From positions 1,488,001-1,552,000 of the forward strand of contig NZ_JAQNDK010000002.1 in NCBI RefSeq assembly GCF_028368935.1: a stretch of 64,000 bases of DNA, read 5' to 3'. This stretch comes from Sorangium aterium. Its GTDB lineage: Bacteria; Myxococcota_A; Polyangia; Polyangiales; Polyangiaceae. The notes under the pieces are model-generated. The model saw only the letters and a list, made by a program, of their open reading frames with translations. It made no database searches and was not told the origin of the DNA. Both the position numbers and the translations under genes were made by a program. Shown here in pieces: positions 50,476-60,280 of this stretch (within the stretch, counting starts at the first letter, position 1; every line of letters begins with the position of its first letter).

Positions 50476-51177
50476 TCAGCCGCCTGCGGCCGCGACGATG
50501 TCGCGCACGAGCGCGGCCAGCTCGTCCGGCTGCGACAGGAACGGTGAGTGGCCTGCGTCGAGGCGCCGCACGTCCCTCGCGCGCTGCGACATCGCCTCCT
50601 GCGCGAACAGCGGGATGGCGTTGTCGCGCTCGCAGATCACGTACGTGGAGGGCAGCTCCTGCCAGGCCGCGGCCCCCAGCGGCTCCGTGAAGGACGCCTT
50701 GGACTGGGGCCGCAGCGCCGTTGCCGCGGCGGCTGCGACCTCGTCGCTACAGTCGTTGTAGAAGATGTCGCGCGCGCGGTCGGGCATCATCGTCCGGCCA
50801 TCCGTGGAGGTGATCCACCACGGCGGCTCGTGGCCTCCGATCGCCGAGAGCAGGGATTCCCCCGGGCCGAGCATGAACGCGCACAGGTAGACGAGGTGGG
50901 CGACGTTGCCCGCGCGGGCCGCCACCTCCGTGACCGGCAATCCCCCATAGGAGTGCGCGACCACGACGGCCTCGCCTGGCGCCTCGGCCAGCGCCGCCCG
51001 CACCGCCTCTGCGTCCGCCGCGAGGCTCCCCGGCTCGCCGGCGGCGGGCCCGACGCTCGGCAGCTCTGGCACCCGGACGTCGAGCCCGCCGGCGAGCAGC
51101 CGACACGCGACCTGGGACCAGCAGGACGGGCCGTGCCAGGCGCCGTGGACGAGTACGACCGATGAGATCTTCCGCAT
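50476..51177 (-). CDS. Alpha/beta hydrolase (salicylate-esterase/hydroxynitrile-lyase-like)
   Basis: 233 residues from ATG 51177 with GGAGGAGAGG upstream. The fold elements are VVLVHGAWHGPSCW (oxyanion), VVAHSYGGLPV (nucleophile Ser), and the His in LDAGHSPFLSQPDEL. This matches the small esterase group that includes plant methyl-salicylate esterases and bacterial EstC. It is divergent from an IclR regulator across a palindromic site and may be its target. Confidence 0.92.
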   Translation of the reverse strand: MRKISSVVLVHGAWHGPSCWSQVACRLLAGGLDVRVPELPSVGPAAGEPGSLAADAEAVRAALAEAPGEAVVVAHSYGGLPVTEVAARAGNVAHLVYLCAFMLGPGESLLSAIGGHEPPWWITSTDGRTMMPDRARDIFYNDCSDEVAAAAATALRPQSKASFTEPLGAAAWQELPSTYVICERDNAIPLFAQEAMSQRARDVRRLDAGHSPFLSQPDELAALVRDIVAAAGG

Positions 51178-51395
51178 GTGCTCCTCTCCTCCGCAGCTCA
51201 CGGCGGGACGGAAGGACGCTATCCGACCCCCTCGAGCGACACCAGCGCGCGTCGCCCCCAGCGCTGAGCCCGCTGCCCCAGCGCCTCCTCCGGCCCCGCG
51301 CGCCTCCGCCCGCCATGCCGCGGGAATCCCGCGGCGCCGCGCCGCACCCGAGGCGCGCCCTCGACCGCGGCGCGGGATGGAGGTATACCATTAAT

Positions 51396-51410
51396 CGGAA
51401 CGTAATTCCG
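51396..51410. promoter_or_regulatory. Candidate IclR operator
   Basis: CGGAACGTAATTCCG is an inverted repeat (CGGAA/TTCCG) close to the GGAA-N-TTCC pattern of IclR-type operators. It lies 16 bp before the IclR gene start, in an AT-rich patch of the 248-bp region shared with the divergent hydrolase. Auto-regulation and control of the hydrolase are likely. Confidence 0.5.
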
Positions 51411-51425
51411 AATAGTGGAACTAGC

Positions 51426-52139
51426 ATGGAGCGATCCGGGACGGTCGACAAGGCGGTGCGCGCCCTCGAGGCGCTGCGCGAGGGGGGTGGCAGCGCTTCG
51501 CTCTCGGAGCTCGCGGAGCGGCTCCGCATGCCGAAGGCGACCCTGCACCGGCTGCTCGCGTCGCTCGCCGCGCACGCGCTGGTGGAGCAGGACGGGGAGG
51601 GGCGCTACCGGCTCGGCGTCGGCCTCATCCGGCTCGGGCTCGGGGCGCAGGGGCTCGACGCGGTCGCGCGCGTCGCGAGGCCCGAGCTGGAGCGGGCGGC
51701 GCGCGCCTTCGGCGAGACGTTCTTCCTCGTCGCCGCGCGCGCCGGCAGGCTCGTCGTGCTCGACAAGGCGGAGGGCACGGGGCTCCTTCGCGCGACCCCC
51801 ACCGTCGGGGCCGAGGTGCCGGTCGACGTCACCGCGAGCGGCCGGCTCTACCTCGCGCACGCGCCGGAGCTCGTGGGCGCCTCGGGCGCGGACCCCGCCA
51901 CGCTCCGCGCCGCGCGGCGCGCGGCGAAGCGCGGCCACGACGTCAACGAGGGGGAGTGGATCGACGGGCTGACCGTCATCGCGGCCCCGGTGCTCGCGCG
52001 AGGCGGCCTGCACGGCTGCGTCGCCTGCGCCGCGGCCGCCCAGAGCCTGCGCGGCGATCGTCGTGACGCCGCGGTGAGTCACACACGCGACGCCGCCGAG
52101 CGGGTCGCGCGCGCCCTCCAGGGCGAGGGCAGGAGGTGA
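51426..52139 (+). CDS. IclR-family transcriptional regulator
   Basis: 237 residues. The winged HTH is in residues 1-70 (VDKAVRALEAL, LSELAERLRMPKATLHRLLASL), and the effector domain follows (RPELERAARAFGETFFLVAARAG and VDVTASGRLYLAHAPE). IclR proteins respond to small organic acids. Its stop overlaps a possible GTG start of the aminotransferase gene, so the two are co-transcribed. Confidence 0.94.
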   Translation: MERSGTVDKAVRALEALREGGGSASLSELAERLRMPKATLHRLLASLAAHALVEQDGEGRYRLGVGLIRLGLGAQGLDAVARVARPELERAARAFGETFFLVAARAGRLVVLDKAEGTGLLRATPTVGAEVPVDVTASGRLYLAHAPELVGASGADPATLRAARRAAKRGHDVNEGEWIDGLTVIAAPVLARGGLHGCVACAAAAQSLRGDRRDAAVSHTRDAAERVARALQGEGRR

Positions 52140-52144
52140 ACGGC

Positions 52145-53035
52145 ATGAAGACATGGATTGATGGGCGGATCGTCGACGCTGCGGACGCGACCGTGAACGT
52201 GACCGATCACGGGTTGCTCTACGGCGACGGCGTGTTCGAGGGCATGCGCGTCGCTGCGGGGCGCGTCTTCCGGATCGAGCGCCACCTCGCGCGGCTCGAG
52301 ATCGGCGCGAGGGCGCTCGGCATCGCGCTCCCGCGCTCGCTCGACGGGCTCCGCGCCATCGTCGAGGAGACCGCGCGTGCGCACGGCCAGCCCGAGGCCT
52401 ACGTGCGCCTCGTGGTGACGCGCGGCGTGGGCCCGCTCGGCGTCGACCCGACGACCTGCGAGCGGCCGGGGCTGTTCTGCATCGTGGGGGCCATCCGCCT
52501 CTTCGACGACGAGCAGCGGCGGCGCGGCCTCGAGCTCATCACGTCGAGCCACAGGAGGCCCAACGCGGACGCGCTCGACATGCGGATCAAGAGCCTGAAC
52601 TACCTCGGCTCCGCGCTCGCGAAGCTCGAGGCGAGGCAGCGCGGCGCCGACGACGCGCTGCTCCTGAACGCGCGGGGCCACATCGCCGAGGCCTCCGTGG
52701 CCAACGTGTTCGCGCTCCGCGGCGACGTGCTCGCGACGCCGCCGGCCACCGACGGCTGCCTCGAGGGCATCAACCGCGCGGCCGTCATGGATCTCGCGCG
52801 CGGCATCGGGCTCACGGTCGTGGAGCGTTCGATCGGGCGGCTCGACGTCTTCGCCGCCGACGAGGCGTTCCTGACGGGCACCGGCGCGGGCGTGATCGCC
52901 ATCCGGAGCCTCGACGGGCGCACGATCGGCCGCGGCGAGCGCGGCCCCGTCACGGCCCGCCTGACCTCGCTCCACCGGCAGCTCGCCGAGACCGAGGGCA
53001 CCCCGTTCATCGCCGCGCCCGGCGGCCCGGGTTGA
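52145..53035 (+). CDS. Class IV aminotransferase (branched-chain amino acid type)
   Basis: 296 residues from ATG 52145 (AGGAGG 8 nt upstream; GTG 52136 also possible). The PLP Lys is in MRIKSLNYLG; other family elements are DHGLLYGDGVFEG near the start, ARGHIAEASVANVF and FLTGTGAGV. Class IV enzymes include IlvE, D-amino acid aminotransferase and PabC; the sequence does not settle which. Coupling to an IclR gene suggests regulated, possibly catabolic use. Confidence 0.93.
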   Translation: MKTWIDGRIVDAADATVNVTDHGLLYGDGVFEGMRVAAGRVFRIERHLARLEIGARALGIALPRSLDGLRAIVEETARAHGQPEAYVRLVVTRGVGPLGVDPTTCERPGLFCIVGAIRLFDDEQRRRGLELITSSHRRPNADALDMRIKSLNYLGSALAKLEARQRGADDALLLNARGHIAEASVANVFALRGDVLATPPATDGCLEGINRAAVMDLARGIGLTVVERSIGRLDVFAADEAFLTGTGAGVIAIRSLDGRTIGRGERGPVTARLTSLHRQLAETEGTPFIAAPGGPG

Positions 53036-53130
53036 ACGGCGGCGCGAGTTAACCGGTTCATCCATTCGTCACTCGGCACGTCGGCTCGCCTCCGCTCCCG
53101 CGAGACCTGGTCGCCGCGCGGGAGAGCGCG

Positions 53131-54051
53131 TCAGCTGTCGCGGGCGATCTCCGCGAAGACGCCGCGCAGCCAGATGTGCGCCGGGTCCTTCGCGTGCCGC
53201 TCGTGCCACACCTGATCCACGGAGAACCCGCCGAGCTCCACGGGCGGCTTCATGACGTGCAGCTCCTCCATCTCCGCGAACACGCGCGCGATGCGCGCCG
53301 GCACGGTCAGGACGAGGTCGGTCTGGGCCACGATGTGGGCCGCCACCAGGAAGTGCGGGATCTGCAGCGCCACGCGGCGTGAGAGCCCTCGTTCGGCGAG
53401 GACCTCGTCGACCCGGCCTCCCCCCTCGCCGCGCGGGCTGATGAGCGCGTGCGGCAAGCTCGTGTACGTCTTGAGCGTGAGCTTGCCCCGCACCGCGGGG
53501 TGGTTCCTTCGCACGACGCACATGTAGCGCTCCTCGATGAGCCTTTGCCGGTAAAACCCCGCGGGCAAGGTGGGGAGCAGGCCGATCGCGAGATCGACCT
53601 TGCCGGTCTCCATGGAGCTCCACATCTCGCTGTCGTAGGGGCGCGCGACGAGGTCGATGAAGGGCGCCTCGGAGACGAGCTTCTGCACGAGCCGCGGCAG
53701 CAGGATGAGCTCCACGTAATCGACCGTGGCGACGGTGAACGAGCGGCGCGCCGTCGCGGGCTCGAAGCGAGGGCTGCGCGCGACCGTCGCCTCGATCTTG
53801 GCGAGGGCCTCGCGGATGGGGCCGATGAGCTCCTGCGCGCGCGGCGTCGGGATCATCCCCCGCGGCGTGCGCACCAGGACGGGATCGTCGATCAACACGC
53901 GGAGGCGCCCGAGGGCGTGGCTCATCGCCGACTGGCTCAGCCCGACGCGCGCCGCCGCGCGCGTGACGCTCCCCTCCGCCAGCAGGGCGTCGAGGACGAC
54001 GAGCAGGTTCAGGTCGATGGAAGCGAGATGCACGGGATGCATGGGGCCCAT
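53131..54051 (-). CDS. LysR-family regulator (NodD-like group)
   Basis: 306 residues from ATG 54051; ATG 54042 or 54078 are alternatives, none with a good ribosome binding site. The HTH is LASIDLNLLVVLDALLAEGS, then TRAAARVGLSQSAMSHALGRLR, with DPVLVRTPRGMIPTPRA following, the pattern of the NodD/LeuO-like subgroup. The effector domain follows. No divergent target is close; the next plus-strand gene is 650 bp away. Confidence 0.92.
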   Translation of the reverse strand: MGPMHPVHLASIDLNLLVVLDALLAEGSVTRAAARVGLSQSAMSHALGRLRVLIDDPVLVRTPRGMIPTPRAQELIGPIREALAKIEATVARSPRFEPATARRSFTVATVDYVELILLPRLVQKLVSEAPFIDLVARPYDSEMWSSMETGKVDLAIGLLPTLPAGFYRQRLIEERYMCVVRRNHPAVRGKLTLKTYTSLPHALISPRGEGGGRVDEVLAERGLSRRVALQIPHFLVAAHIVAQTDLVLTVPARIARVFAEMEELHVMKPPVELGGFSVDQVWHERHAKDPAHIWLRGVFAEIARDS

Positions 54052-54698
54052 GCTACTAATGAGTTGGAAGCGCGCCATCGGCCGACCTAAACGTTGGCCA
54101 TTGAACCGGCACGGTCACTGATCTCACCGCGAGAGGTGAGGGGATGCCGCCGGTCTTCGCACCCATGTCCGCTTCGATCTCCCGAGCACGCCCGCGGAGC
54201 CGGGCACACGGCTCCTCCTCGCGCCCGCTCCGCCCGCCGTCATGGCGATACCCGGCGATGCCGCAGGCCGATCAGCCGGAGAATGTCGTCTCGTGATCCT
54301 GCTTGTAAAGGTTCGTTAGGAAGTCAGATTTGTGCTGCGAACGTTTGTGAACGTTGCCATGTCTGGTCCGGTCCGCTAAGTAATCGCCGCCTGAGATCGC
54401 CTGTGGCGCGATCCCCGTAGGGGGTCGTATCGAGGCGGAGCGGCCCGAGCGCGCTTGTCGCATGGAGCGCGCGAGGACCGGGCCTCGAGCCTCCGGCGTG
54501 CCTCCAACGCCGCGGGGATGGCCTGGATCGGCCATCTCGCCCGCAGCGCCGGCGCCGCGTCGGCCGCCGGCCGTCATCGTAGCGCCAGGTCGGTTTCACC
54601 TGTGTTTCCTCGGCGCTGCCGCCGGACGGCGCGCCGCATCCATGAACGCCGTGGTTCGGAATCGGTGTCGAACAACAGTAACAGGAAGAGAGCGCGTC
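54052..54698. other. Long divergent intergenic region
   Basis: About 647 bp between LysR and the cytochrome gene. An AT-richer part (54295-54360) carries GAACGTT twice, 10 bp apart (54339 and 54349), a possible tandem operator. No gene is supported. Confidence 0.4.
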
Positions 54699-56273
54699 AT
54701 GCCAAGTCCGAGATTGAGTTCCTTGATCCTCGCCCCCATCGTCTCTGTTTCCCTCCTCGCCTCGTGCGCCCCTTCCGCGCCGGAGGGCGAGGGCGAGGTA
54801 GAGCCCCTCGGCGCCGCGTCGAGCGCGCTCACGGCTCAGCAGCGGCTCGCGGCTTGCGACCAGGATCCTCGCGTGATCGCCGGGCTCGTCACGAGGGAGA
54901 TCTGCGCGGGCGCCGATATCTTCTTTCGCGAGACCTTCGAGGGCAACGGCCGCTCCTGCGGGACGTGCCATCCTGTCGGAAACAACTTCACGATTGACAT
55001 CCCCTTCATCGACGCTCTGCTCGAGGACAACCCCCTCGACCCGCTGTTCGTCTTCGAGCAGGACCCGGATCTGACCGATCTCGAGACGCCCGAGCTGAAG
55101 ACGCTCGGCCTGATCCGCGAGAACATCGATGGCTTCGACGATCTCGACAACAAGTTCTCGATGCGCGCGGTCCCCCACACGCTCTCGCTGGCGACGAGCA
55201 TCACGCCGGATCCGGTGGACGGGATAGCGAGCCCGCCGGTCCATCGCACGGGCTGGTCGGGCGACGGCGCCCCGGGCACCGGCTCGCTGCGCGAGTTCCT
55301 CACCGGGGCGATCACGCAGCACTACCCGACGGATCTCGGCCGCGTGCCGGGGGTCGCCTTCCGGCTCCCGACGGCGCAGGAGCTCGATCTGACGCTCGCC
55401 TTCCAGATGAGCCTGGGCCGGACGAACGAGCTCAACCTCACGCAGGTGAACCTCGCCGATCCCGAGGCGAACGAGGGGCGGCAGGCGTTCCTCGACCCGG
55501 CGCGGGGCCGCTGCAACGTGTGCCACGCGAACGCGGGCGCGAACCACCTGGACACGGGGCGCAACCGCAACCTGGACACGGGCACCCGGAAGGCCCCCGC
55601 GACCGGCACCATCGGCGCGTTCGACGGCGGCTTCGGCGGCAGCGGGCTGGCCTCGCCCAACATCGATGTCCTGGACATCGGCTTTCTCAACGGGTTCGGC
55701 GACGGCACGTTCAGCACCCCGCCCCTCATCGAGGCCGTGGACACGCCGCCGTTCTTCCACACGAACGCCTTCGGGAACCAGATCGAGGGCGCGGTGGCGT
55801 TCTACCTGTCGAACTTCTTCAAGGACTCGCCGGCCGGCCTGGAGCTCGAGGCGCGGTTCGGCAGCCCCATCCAGTTCCCCGACACCGACATCAACAAGAT
55901 CGGGCGGTTCCTCCGCGTGCTGAACGCGGCGTTCAACCTCGACATCGCAAGACAGCGCCTGAACGCCGCCCAGGTGCTCGTCCAGCAGTTCCACGACACG
56001 CGCGCCGACGTCCAGCGGCGCCTGATGGAGCTGGCCGAGGCCGAGATCGACGACGCGCTGGAGGTCCTCGACGCCGGCGGCACGCCGCTGCACCCCGTCT
56101 CCACGGATCGCCTCCAGCTGGCGAAGACCGAGATCGCGGCGGGCCTCTCGGCGGCGACCTGGTCGCAGCGCCAGGGCCGGATCTCGAACGCGATCTCGCG
56201 CGTCCAGAACGCGCGCGATCAGTTCGGATCGAACATCAACTTCCAGCTCGGCAAGGGCAACCTGATGTACTAG
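54699..56273 (+). CDS. Diheme c-type cytochrome lipoprotein
   Basis: 524 residues from ATG 54699 (AGGAAGAG upstream). Lipoprotein signal (SLILAPIVSVSLLASC). Two heme-binding CxxCH motifs: CGTCH at 87-91 and CNVCH at 272-276. The spacing and the RAVPHTLSLATS and APGTGSLREFLTG segments recall the CcP/MauG-like diheme family. The C-terminal 130 residues are helical without heme motifs. It could be a peroxidase or an electron carrier in the envelope; the sixth ligands cannot be assigned here. Confidence 0.88.
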   Translation: MPSPRLSSLILAPIVSVSLLASCAPSAPEGEGEVEPLGAASSALTAQQRLAACDQDPRVIAGLVTREICAGADIFFRETFEGNGRSCGTCHPVGNNFTIDIPFIDALLEDNPLDPLFVFEQDPDLTDLETPELKTLGLIRENIDGFDDLDNKFSMRAVPHTLSLATSITPDPVDGIASPPVHRTGWSGDGAPGTGSLREFLTGAITQHYPTDLGRVPGVAFRLPTAQELDLTLAFQMSLGRTNELNLTQVNLADPEANEGRQAFLDPARGRCNVCHANAGANHLDTGRNRNLDTGTRKAPATGTIGAFDGGFGGSGLASPNIDVLDIGFLNGFGDGTFSTPPLIEAVDTPPFFHTNAFGNQIEGAVAFYLSNFFKDSPAGLELEARFGSPIQFPDTDINKIGRFLRVLNAAFNLDIARQRLNAAQVLVQQFHDTRADVQRRLMELAEAEIDDALEVLDAGGTPLHPVSTDRLQLAKTEIAAGLSAATWSQRQGRISNAISRVQNARDQFGSNINFQLGKGNLMY

Positions 56274-56426
56274 CGGAGCGCCAGGAGCCCTGTCAGGGCG
56301 CTGACCCAGCGGTCCAGGCGACACGCGGGCCGCGCCCCTGGTTCGTGTCCCCGCGGCTGGCGAACGCCGCACAAATCGGTAGCTTACGGGCCCCGGCATG
56401 GCCGGTATGCCAGGTGCCCTGCGCTG

Positions 56427-58361
56427 ATGTTGTCCGGTTCACGTCCTGATGTCGGTTCCCTCGCTTCGCCTGAAACAGGGCGCTCCCGCGAGGGCGGCTC
56501 TCTCCTGCTGCGGCTCCTCGGGCTGAGCTGGGCGTACCGCGGGCGCGTCCTCCGTGTCCTCGGCTACCAGATCGTCCTGCTCTCGCTGGGGCTCGCTGGG
56601 CTCGGCCTGACCGGCCTCGCCATCGACATCCTCCGCCATCGGCTCGATCCGTCGAACCGCCTCCCCGATCTGCCGGCCGGCCTCGGCACGCTGGTAGACG
56701 CCGAGCGTGAGCCCATGCGCGCGGTCCTCTCGATCGGCGCCGCCATCCTCGCGATGGCGGTCGCGCGCGCGGTGATCAACTACGGCTACGCGCTCTCGGT
56801 GGGCCACCTCGTCCACATGGAGATCGTCCCGGATCTCCGGGCACGGGTGTACGACAAGCTCCAGCGGCTGAGCTTCCGGTTCTTCGACGCCAACAAGAGC
56901 GGCTCGCTCATCAACCGCGTCACCGGCGACGTGCAGCTCGTGCGCTCCTTCGTGGACGGGGTGCTGCTCCCGAGCGTCATCATGGTCCTGTCGCTCGGCG
57001 TGTACGTCGCGTACATGCTCCGCGCGCACGCCCTCCTCACGCTCGCGTGCCTCGCCCCGACGCCGCTCCTCTGGATCACGAGCACGCTCTTCGCCCGGTG
57101 GGCGCAGCCCGCCTACCTGCGCAACCGGGAGCTCGTGGACCGCATGGTCCTGAGCTTCACGGAGGGGCTGCAGGGCATCCAGGTCATCAAGGGGCTCGGG
57201 CGAGAGCGCGAGGCCCATCGCCGCTTCGACGAGCGCAGCCGCGAGGTGCGCGAGCAGCAGCAGGAGACCTTCCGGACGGTCAGCGTGCTCAGCCCGACCA
57301 TCGATCTGCTCGGGCAGATCAACCTCGTCATCCTGCTCGGCATGGGCGGGCTGCTCGTCACGCGCGACCGGATGACGCTCGGGCAGCTCGTGGTGTTCGC
57401 CGGCATCCTGCAGCAGTTCTCGGGGCAGATCGCGAGCATGGCGACGATCGTCAACACCGCGCAGCAGAGCCTCATCGGGGCGAAGCGCGTCTTCGAGGTG
57501 CTCGACACCCCCGTCGAGATCACGAGCCCCGAGGCGCCGGCGCGCCCTGCCCGGGTGGAGGGGCGCCTCGTGTTCGAGCGCGTCACGTTCGGGTACGATC
57601 CGGAGCGGCCCGTCCTCCACGACGTCCACCTCGACGTCGCGCCGGGGCAGTTCGTCGCCGTGATCGGCCCGACCGGCGCGGGCAAGAGCACGCTGCTCAG
57701 CCTGATCCCGCGCTTCTACGATCCGACGTCGGGGCGTGTCCTCCTCGACGGCGTCGACCTCCGGCGCCACGACCTCGACCACATCCGCCGGCGCATGGGG
57801 GTCGTCTTTCAGGACAACTTCCTCTTCAGCAACACGGTGGCGGCGAACATCGCGTTCGGCGCCCCGCACGCGACGCGCGAGCAGATCGAGCGCGCCGCGG
57901 CCGTCGCCTGCGCCGACGAGTTCATCCGGGAGCTGCCCGAGGGCTACGACACCGAGCTCGGCGAGGCGGCGGCCAACCTCTCGGGCGGCCAGCGGCAGCG
58001 GCTCGCCATCGCGCGCGCCGTGCTGCTCGACCCGCCGCTGCTCCTGCTCGACGACCCGACCGCGGCCGTGGACGCGAGCACCGAGCGCGAGATCCTCGAC
58101 GCGATCCTCAGCGCGACGCGGGGGCGGACGACGATCATGGCGACGCACAGGGCGCACCTGCTCCGCCGCGCGCACCAGGTGATCGTGCTCGACCGGGGCC
58201 GCATCGCCGAGCGGGGGACCCACGAGGAGCTGCTCCGGCGGCGCGGCCACTACGCGAGCGCCCTCGCGCTGCACGACGCCCACGCCTCCGGGGCGCGGGC
58301 GGACGACACCCCCTCGCGCCGCGCCGCCGCGGGCGCGCGCCCTGCCGAGGACCCGGCGTGA
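56427..58361 (+). CDS. ABC exporter subunit 1 (permease-ATPase fusion, degenerate site half)
   Basis: 644 residues. Six membrane segments in the first 330 residues, then an ATPase domain with Walker A GPTGAGKST, Q-loop VVFQDNFLF, signature LSGGQRQR and H-loop THRAH. Walker B reads LLLLDDPTAAVD, with Asp in place of the catalytic Glu. Its stop overlaps the start of subunit 2 (GTGA), so the two form a heterodimer. The exported compound is unknown. Confidence 0.94.
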   Translation: MLSGSRPDVGSLASPETGRSREGGSLLLRLLGLSWAYRGRVLRVLGYQIVLLSLGLAGLGLTGLAIDILRHRLDPSNRLPDLPAGLGTLVDAEREPMRAVLSIGAAILAMAVARAVINYGYALSVGHLVHMEIVPDLRARVYDKLQRLSFRFFDANKSGSLINRVTGDVQLVRSFVDGVLLPSVIMVLSLGVYVAYMLRAHALLTLACLAPTPLLWITSTLFARWAQPAYLRNRELVDRMVLSFTEGLQGIQVIKGLGREREAHRRFDERSREVREQQQETFRTVSVLSPTIDLLGQINLVILLGMGGLLVTRDRMTLGQLVVFAGILQQFSGQIASMATIVNTAQQSLIGAKRVFEVLDTPVEITSPEAPARPARVEGRLVFERVTFGYDPERPVLHDVHLDVAPGQFVAVIGPTGAGKSTLLSLIPRFYDPTSGRVLLDGVDLRRHDLDHIRRRMGVVFQDNFLFSNTVAANIAFGAPHATREQIERAAAVACADEFIRELPEGYDTELGEAAANLSGGQRQRLAIARAVLLDPPLLLLDDPTAAVDASTEREILDAILSATRGRTTIMATHRAHLLRRAHQVIVLDRGRIAERGTHEELLRRRGHYASALALHDAHASGARADDTPSRRAAAGARPAEDPA

Positions 58362-60280
58362 GCCGCGGAGTCGACGCGCCGAGCCGCCCCGCGACGACGT
58401 CGGGAACGGCCCGCTCCGCGGCCGAGGCGGCGCCGATCGACGTGCGCCTCGGCCTCACGCGCGTGGCGCTCGACGACGAGCGGGACCAGCACCACCGCAC
58501 GCTCGATCTCGGGCTCGTGCGGCGGGTGTTCGCCTTCACCCGCCCGTACGCGCGCAAGCGGAACGCGCTCTTCGCCCTCGTGGTGGTGAGATCGATCCAG
58601 CTCCCGATCCTGACCTGGGCGGTCGGCGCCATCATCAGCGGCCCCGTGGCCCGGCGCGACGCGCGCGCGACGCTGCTCGCCGTCCTCGGCTTCGCGGCGC
58701 TCGTCCTCTTCACCGAGATCGTCTTCCACTACCGCGCGCGGCTCGCGCTCGAGCTCGGCGAGGCGGTGGTGTTCGACATGCGCGATCGGCTGGAGGCGCA
58801 CCTCCTGCGCATGCCGATGCGCTTCTTCGTGAAGACGAAGGTGGGGCGCCTCATCGGCCGCATGACGTCCGACATCGACGCGATCCGGGTGGCGGTGCAG
58901 GACGTCGTGTTCGTGAGCACGGTGAACCTCGGCACCATGGCCGTCGCGATGGCGCTGATGGCCCACGCGCACTGGCAGCTCTTCCTCGTGGTGGTCGCGA
59001 TGGTCCCCGTCTTCTGGGGGCTGATCGTCTATTTCCACAAGCGCCTCGGGGCAGCCCACCAGCGCGCGCAGGAGAGCTTCACCCGCGTGACCGCGACGCT
59101 CGCCGAGTCGGTCACGGGGGTGCGCGTGACGCAGGGCTTCGTGCGGCAGGACATCAACGGCGGGCTGTTCCGCGCGCTGATCTTCGACCACTCCCGCTAC
59201 AACATGGATGCGGCGCGCCACTCGGCGGCGTTCCTTCCGCTCCTCGAGTTCAACGGGCAGCTGTTCCTGGCCGTCCTCGTGGTCGCCGGCGGCTATCAGG
59301 CCCTCCACGGCGCGATCGAGCTGCGCGTGCTCGTGGAGTTCTTCTTCCTCGCGAACCTCCTGTTCAACCCGATCCCCGTCCTGGGCAACCAGTACAACCA
59401 GGCCCTCACGGCGATGGCGGGGGCCGAACGGCTCTTCCGCGTGCTCGATACGGCGCCCGACTGGCCCGACGAGCGCGGCCTCCCGGCGCTGCCCCCGGTG
59501 CGCGGCCGGGTCGTGTTCGAGGGGGTCCACTTCGCCTACGATCCGGGCAAGCCGGTGCTCCACGGCGTCGATCTCGTCGCCGAGCCGGGGCAGATGATCG
59601 CGCTGGTCGGGCACACGGGCAGCGGCAAGACGTCGATCCTGAACCTGCTCGCGAAGCTCTACCTGCCGACGGCGGGGTCGATCACCGTCGACGGGCACGA
59701 TATTGCGGCGACCTCGTCCGCCTCGCTGCGGGCGCAGCTCGGGCTGGTGCTGCAGAGCAACTTCCTCTTCAGCGGGACGGTGCTCGACAACGTGCGCCTC
59801 GGCAACCCCGCCGCGACGGACGCCGAGATCCGCGACGCGGCGCGGGGCCTCGACGTGCTCGACATGCTCGACGCGCTGCCGGACGGCCTGCGCACCGAGG
59901 TCGGCGAGCGCGGGACGGCGCTGTCGCTCGGGCAGCGGCAGATCGTGTGCTTCCTGCGCGCCATGGTCGTGAGCCCGCGCATCGTGCTGCTCGACGAGGC
60001 GACGAGCGCCGTGGACGCGCTCACCGAGGCCCGGCTGCAGGCGGCGCTCGGGAAGCTCTTGCGGGGGCGGACGAGCTTCGTGGTGGCCCACCGGCTGAGC
60101 ACGATCCGGCACGCCGATCGCGTCGTCGTGCTCGACCACGGGCGGGTCGTCGAGCAGGGGACGCACGCCGAGCTGCTCGCGCGGGGGGGAGCGTTTGCGG
60201 CGCTCCACCGGGAGCTCGTCCACGAGGGGCCGGCGCCCGTGGAGGGGGCGCGCGGCGTCAGACGGTCAGGCGACCTCTAG
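58358..60280 (+). CDS. ABC exporter subunit 2 (permease-ATPase fusion)
   Basis: 640 residues from GTG 58358. Membrane segments lie in residues 70-350, then the ATPase domain with Walker A GHTGSGKTS, Q-loop LVLQSNFLFSG, Walker B IVLLDEATSAVD with the catalytic Glu, and H-loop VAHRLSTI. The signature reads LSLGQRQ, not LSGGQ. Paired with subunit 1, the altered signature and the Asp of subunit 1 meet in the same ATP site. The 3' end overlaps ohr by 15 bp on the opposite strand. Confidence 0.94.
   Translation: MSRGVDAPSRPATTSGTARSAAEAAPIDVRLGLTRVALDDERDQHHRTLDLGLVRRVFAFTRPYARKRNALFALVVVRSIQLPILTWAVGAIISGPVARRDARATLLAVLGFAALVLFTEIVFHYRARLALELGEAVVFDMRDRLEAHLLRMPMRFFVKTKVGRLIGRMTSDIDAIRVAVQDVVFVSTVNLGTMAVAMALMAHAHWQLFLVVVAMVPVFWGLIVYFHKRLGAAHQRAQESFTRVTATLAESVTGVRVTQGFVRQDINGGLFRALIFDHSRYNMDAARHSAAFLPLLEFNGQLFLAVLVVAGGYQALHGAIELRVLVEFFFLANLLFNPIPVLGNQYNQALTAMAGAERLFRVLDTAPDWPDERGLPALPPVRGRVVFEGVHFAYDPGKPVLHGVDLVAEPGQMIALVGHTGSGKTSILNLLAKLYLPTAGSITVDGHDIAATSSASLRAQLGLVLQSNFLFSGTVLDNVRLGNPAATDAEIRDAARGLDVLDMLDALPDGLRTEVGERGTALSLGQRQIVCFLRAMVVSPRIVLLDEATSAVDALTEARLQAALGKLLRGRTSFVVAHRLSTIRHADRVVVLDHGRVVEQGTHAELLARGGAFAALHRELVHEGPAPVEGARGVRRSGDL

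Noticed and set aside
54324-58283. Long minus-strand open frames of 691 and 614 codons
   Set aside because: Antisense to the diheme cytochrome and ABC exporter genes, both of which carry clear catalytic or heme motifs on the plus strand.
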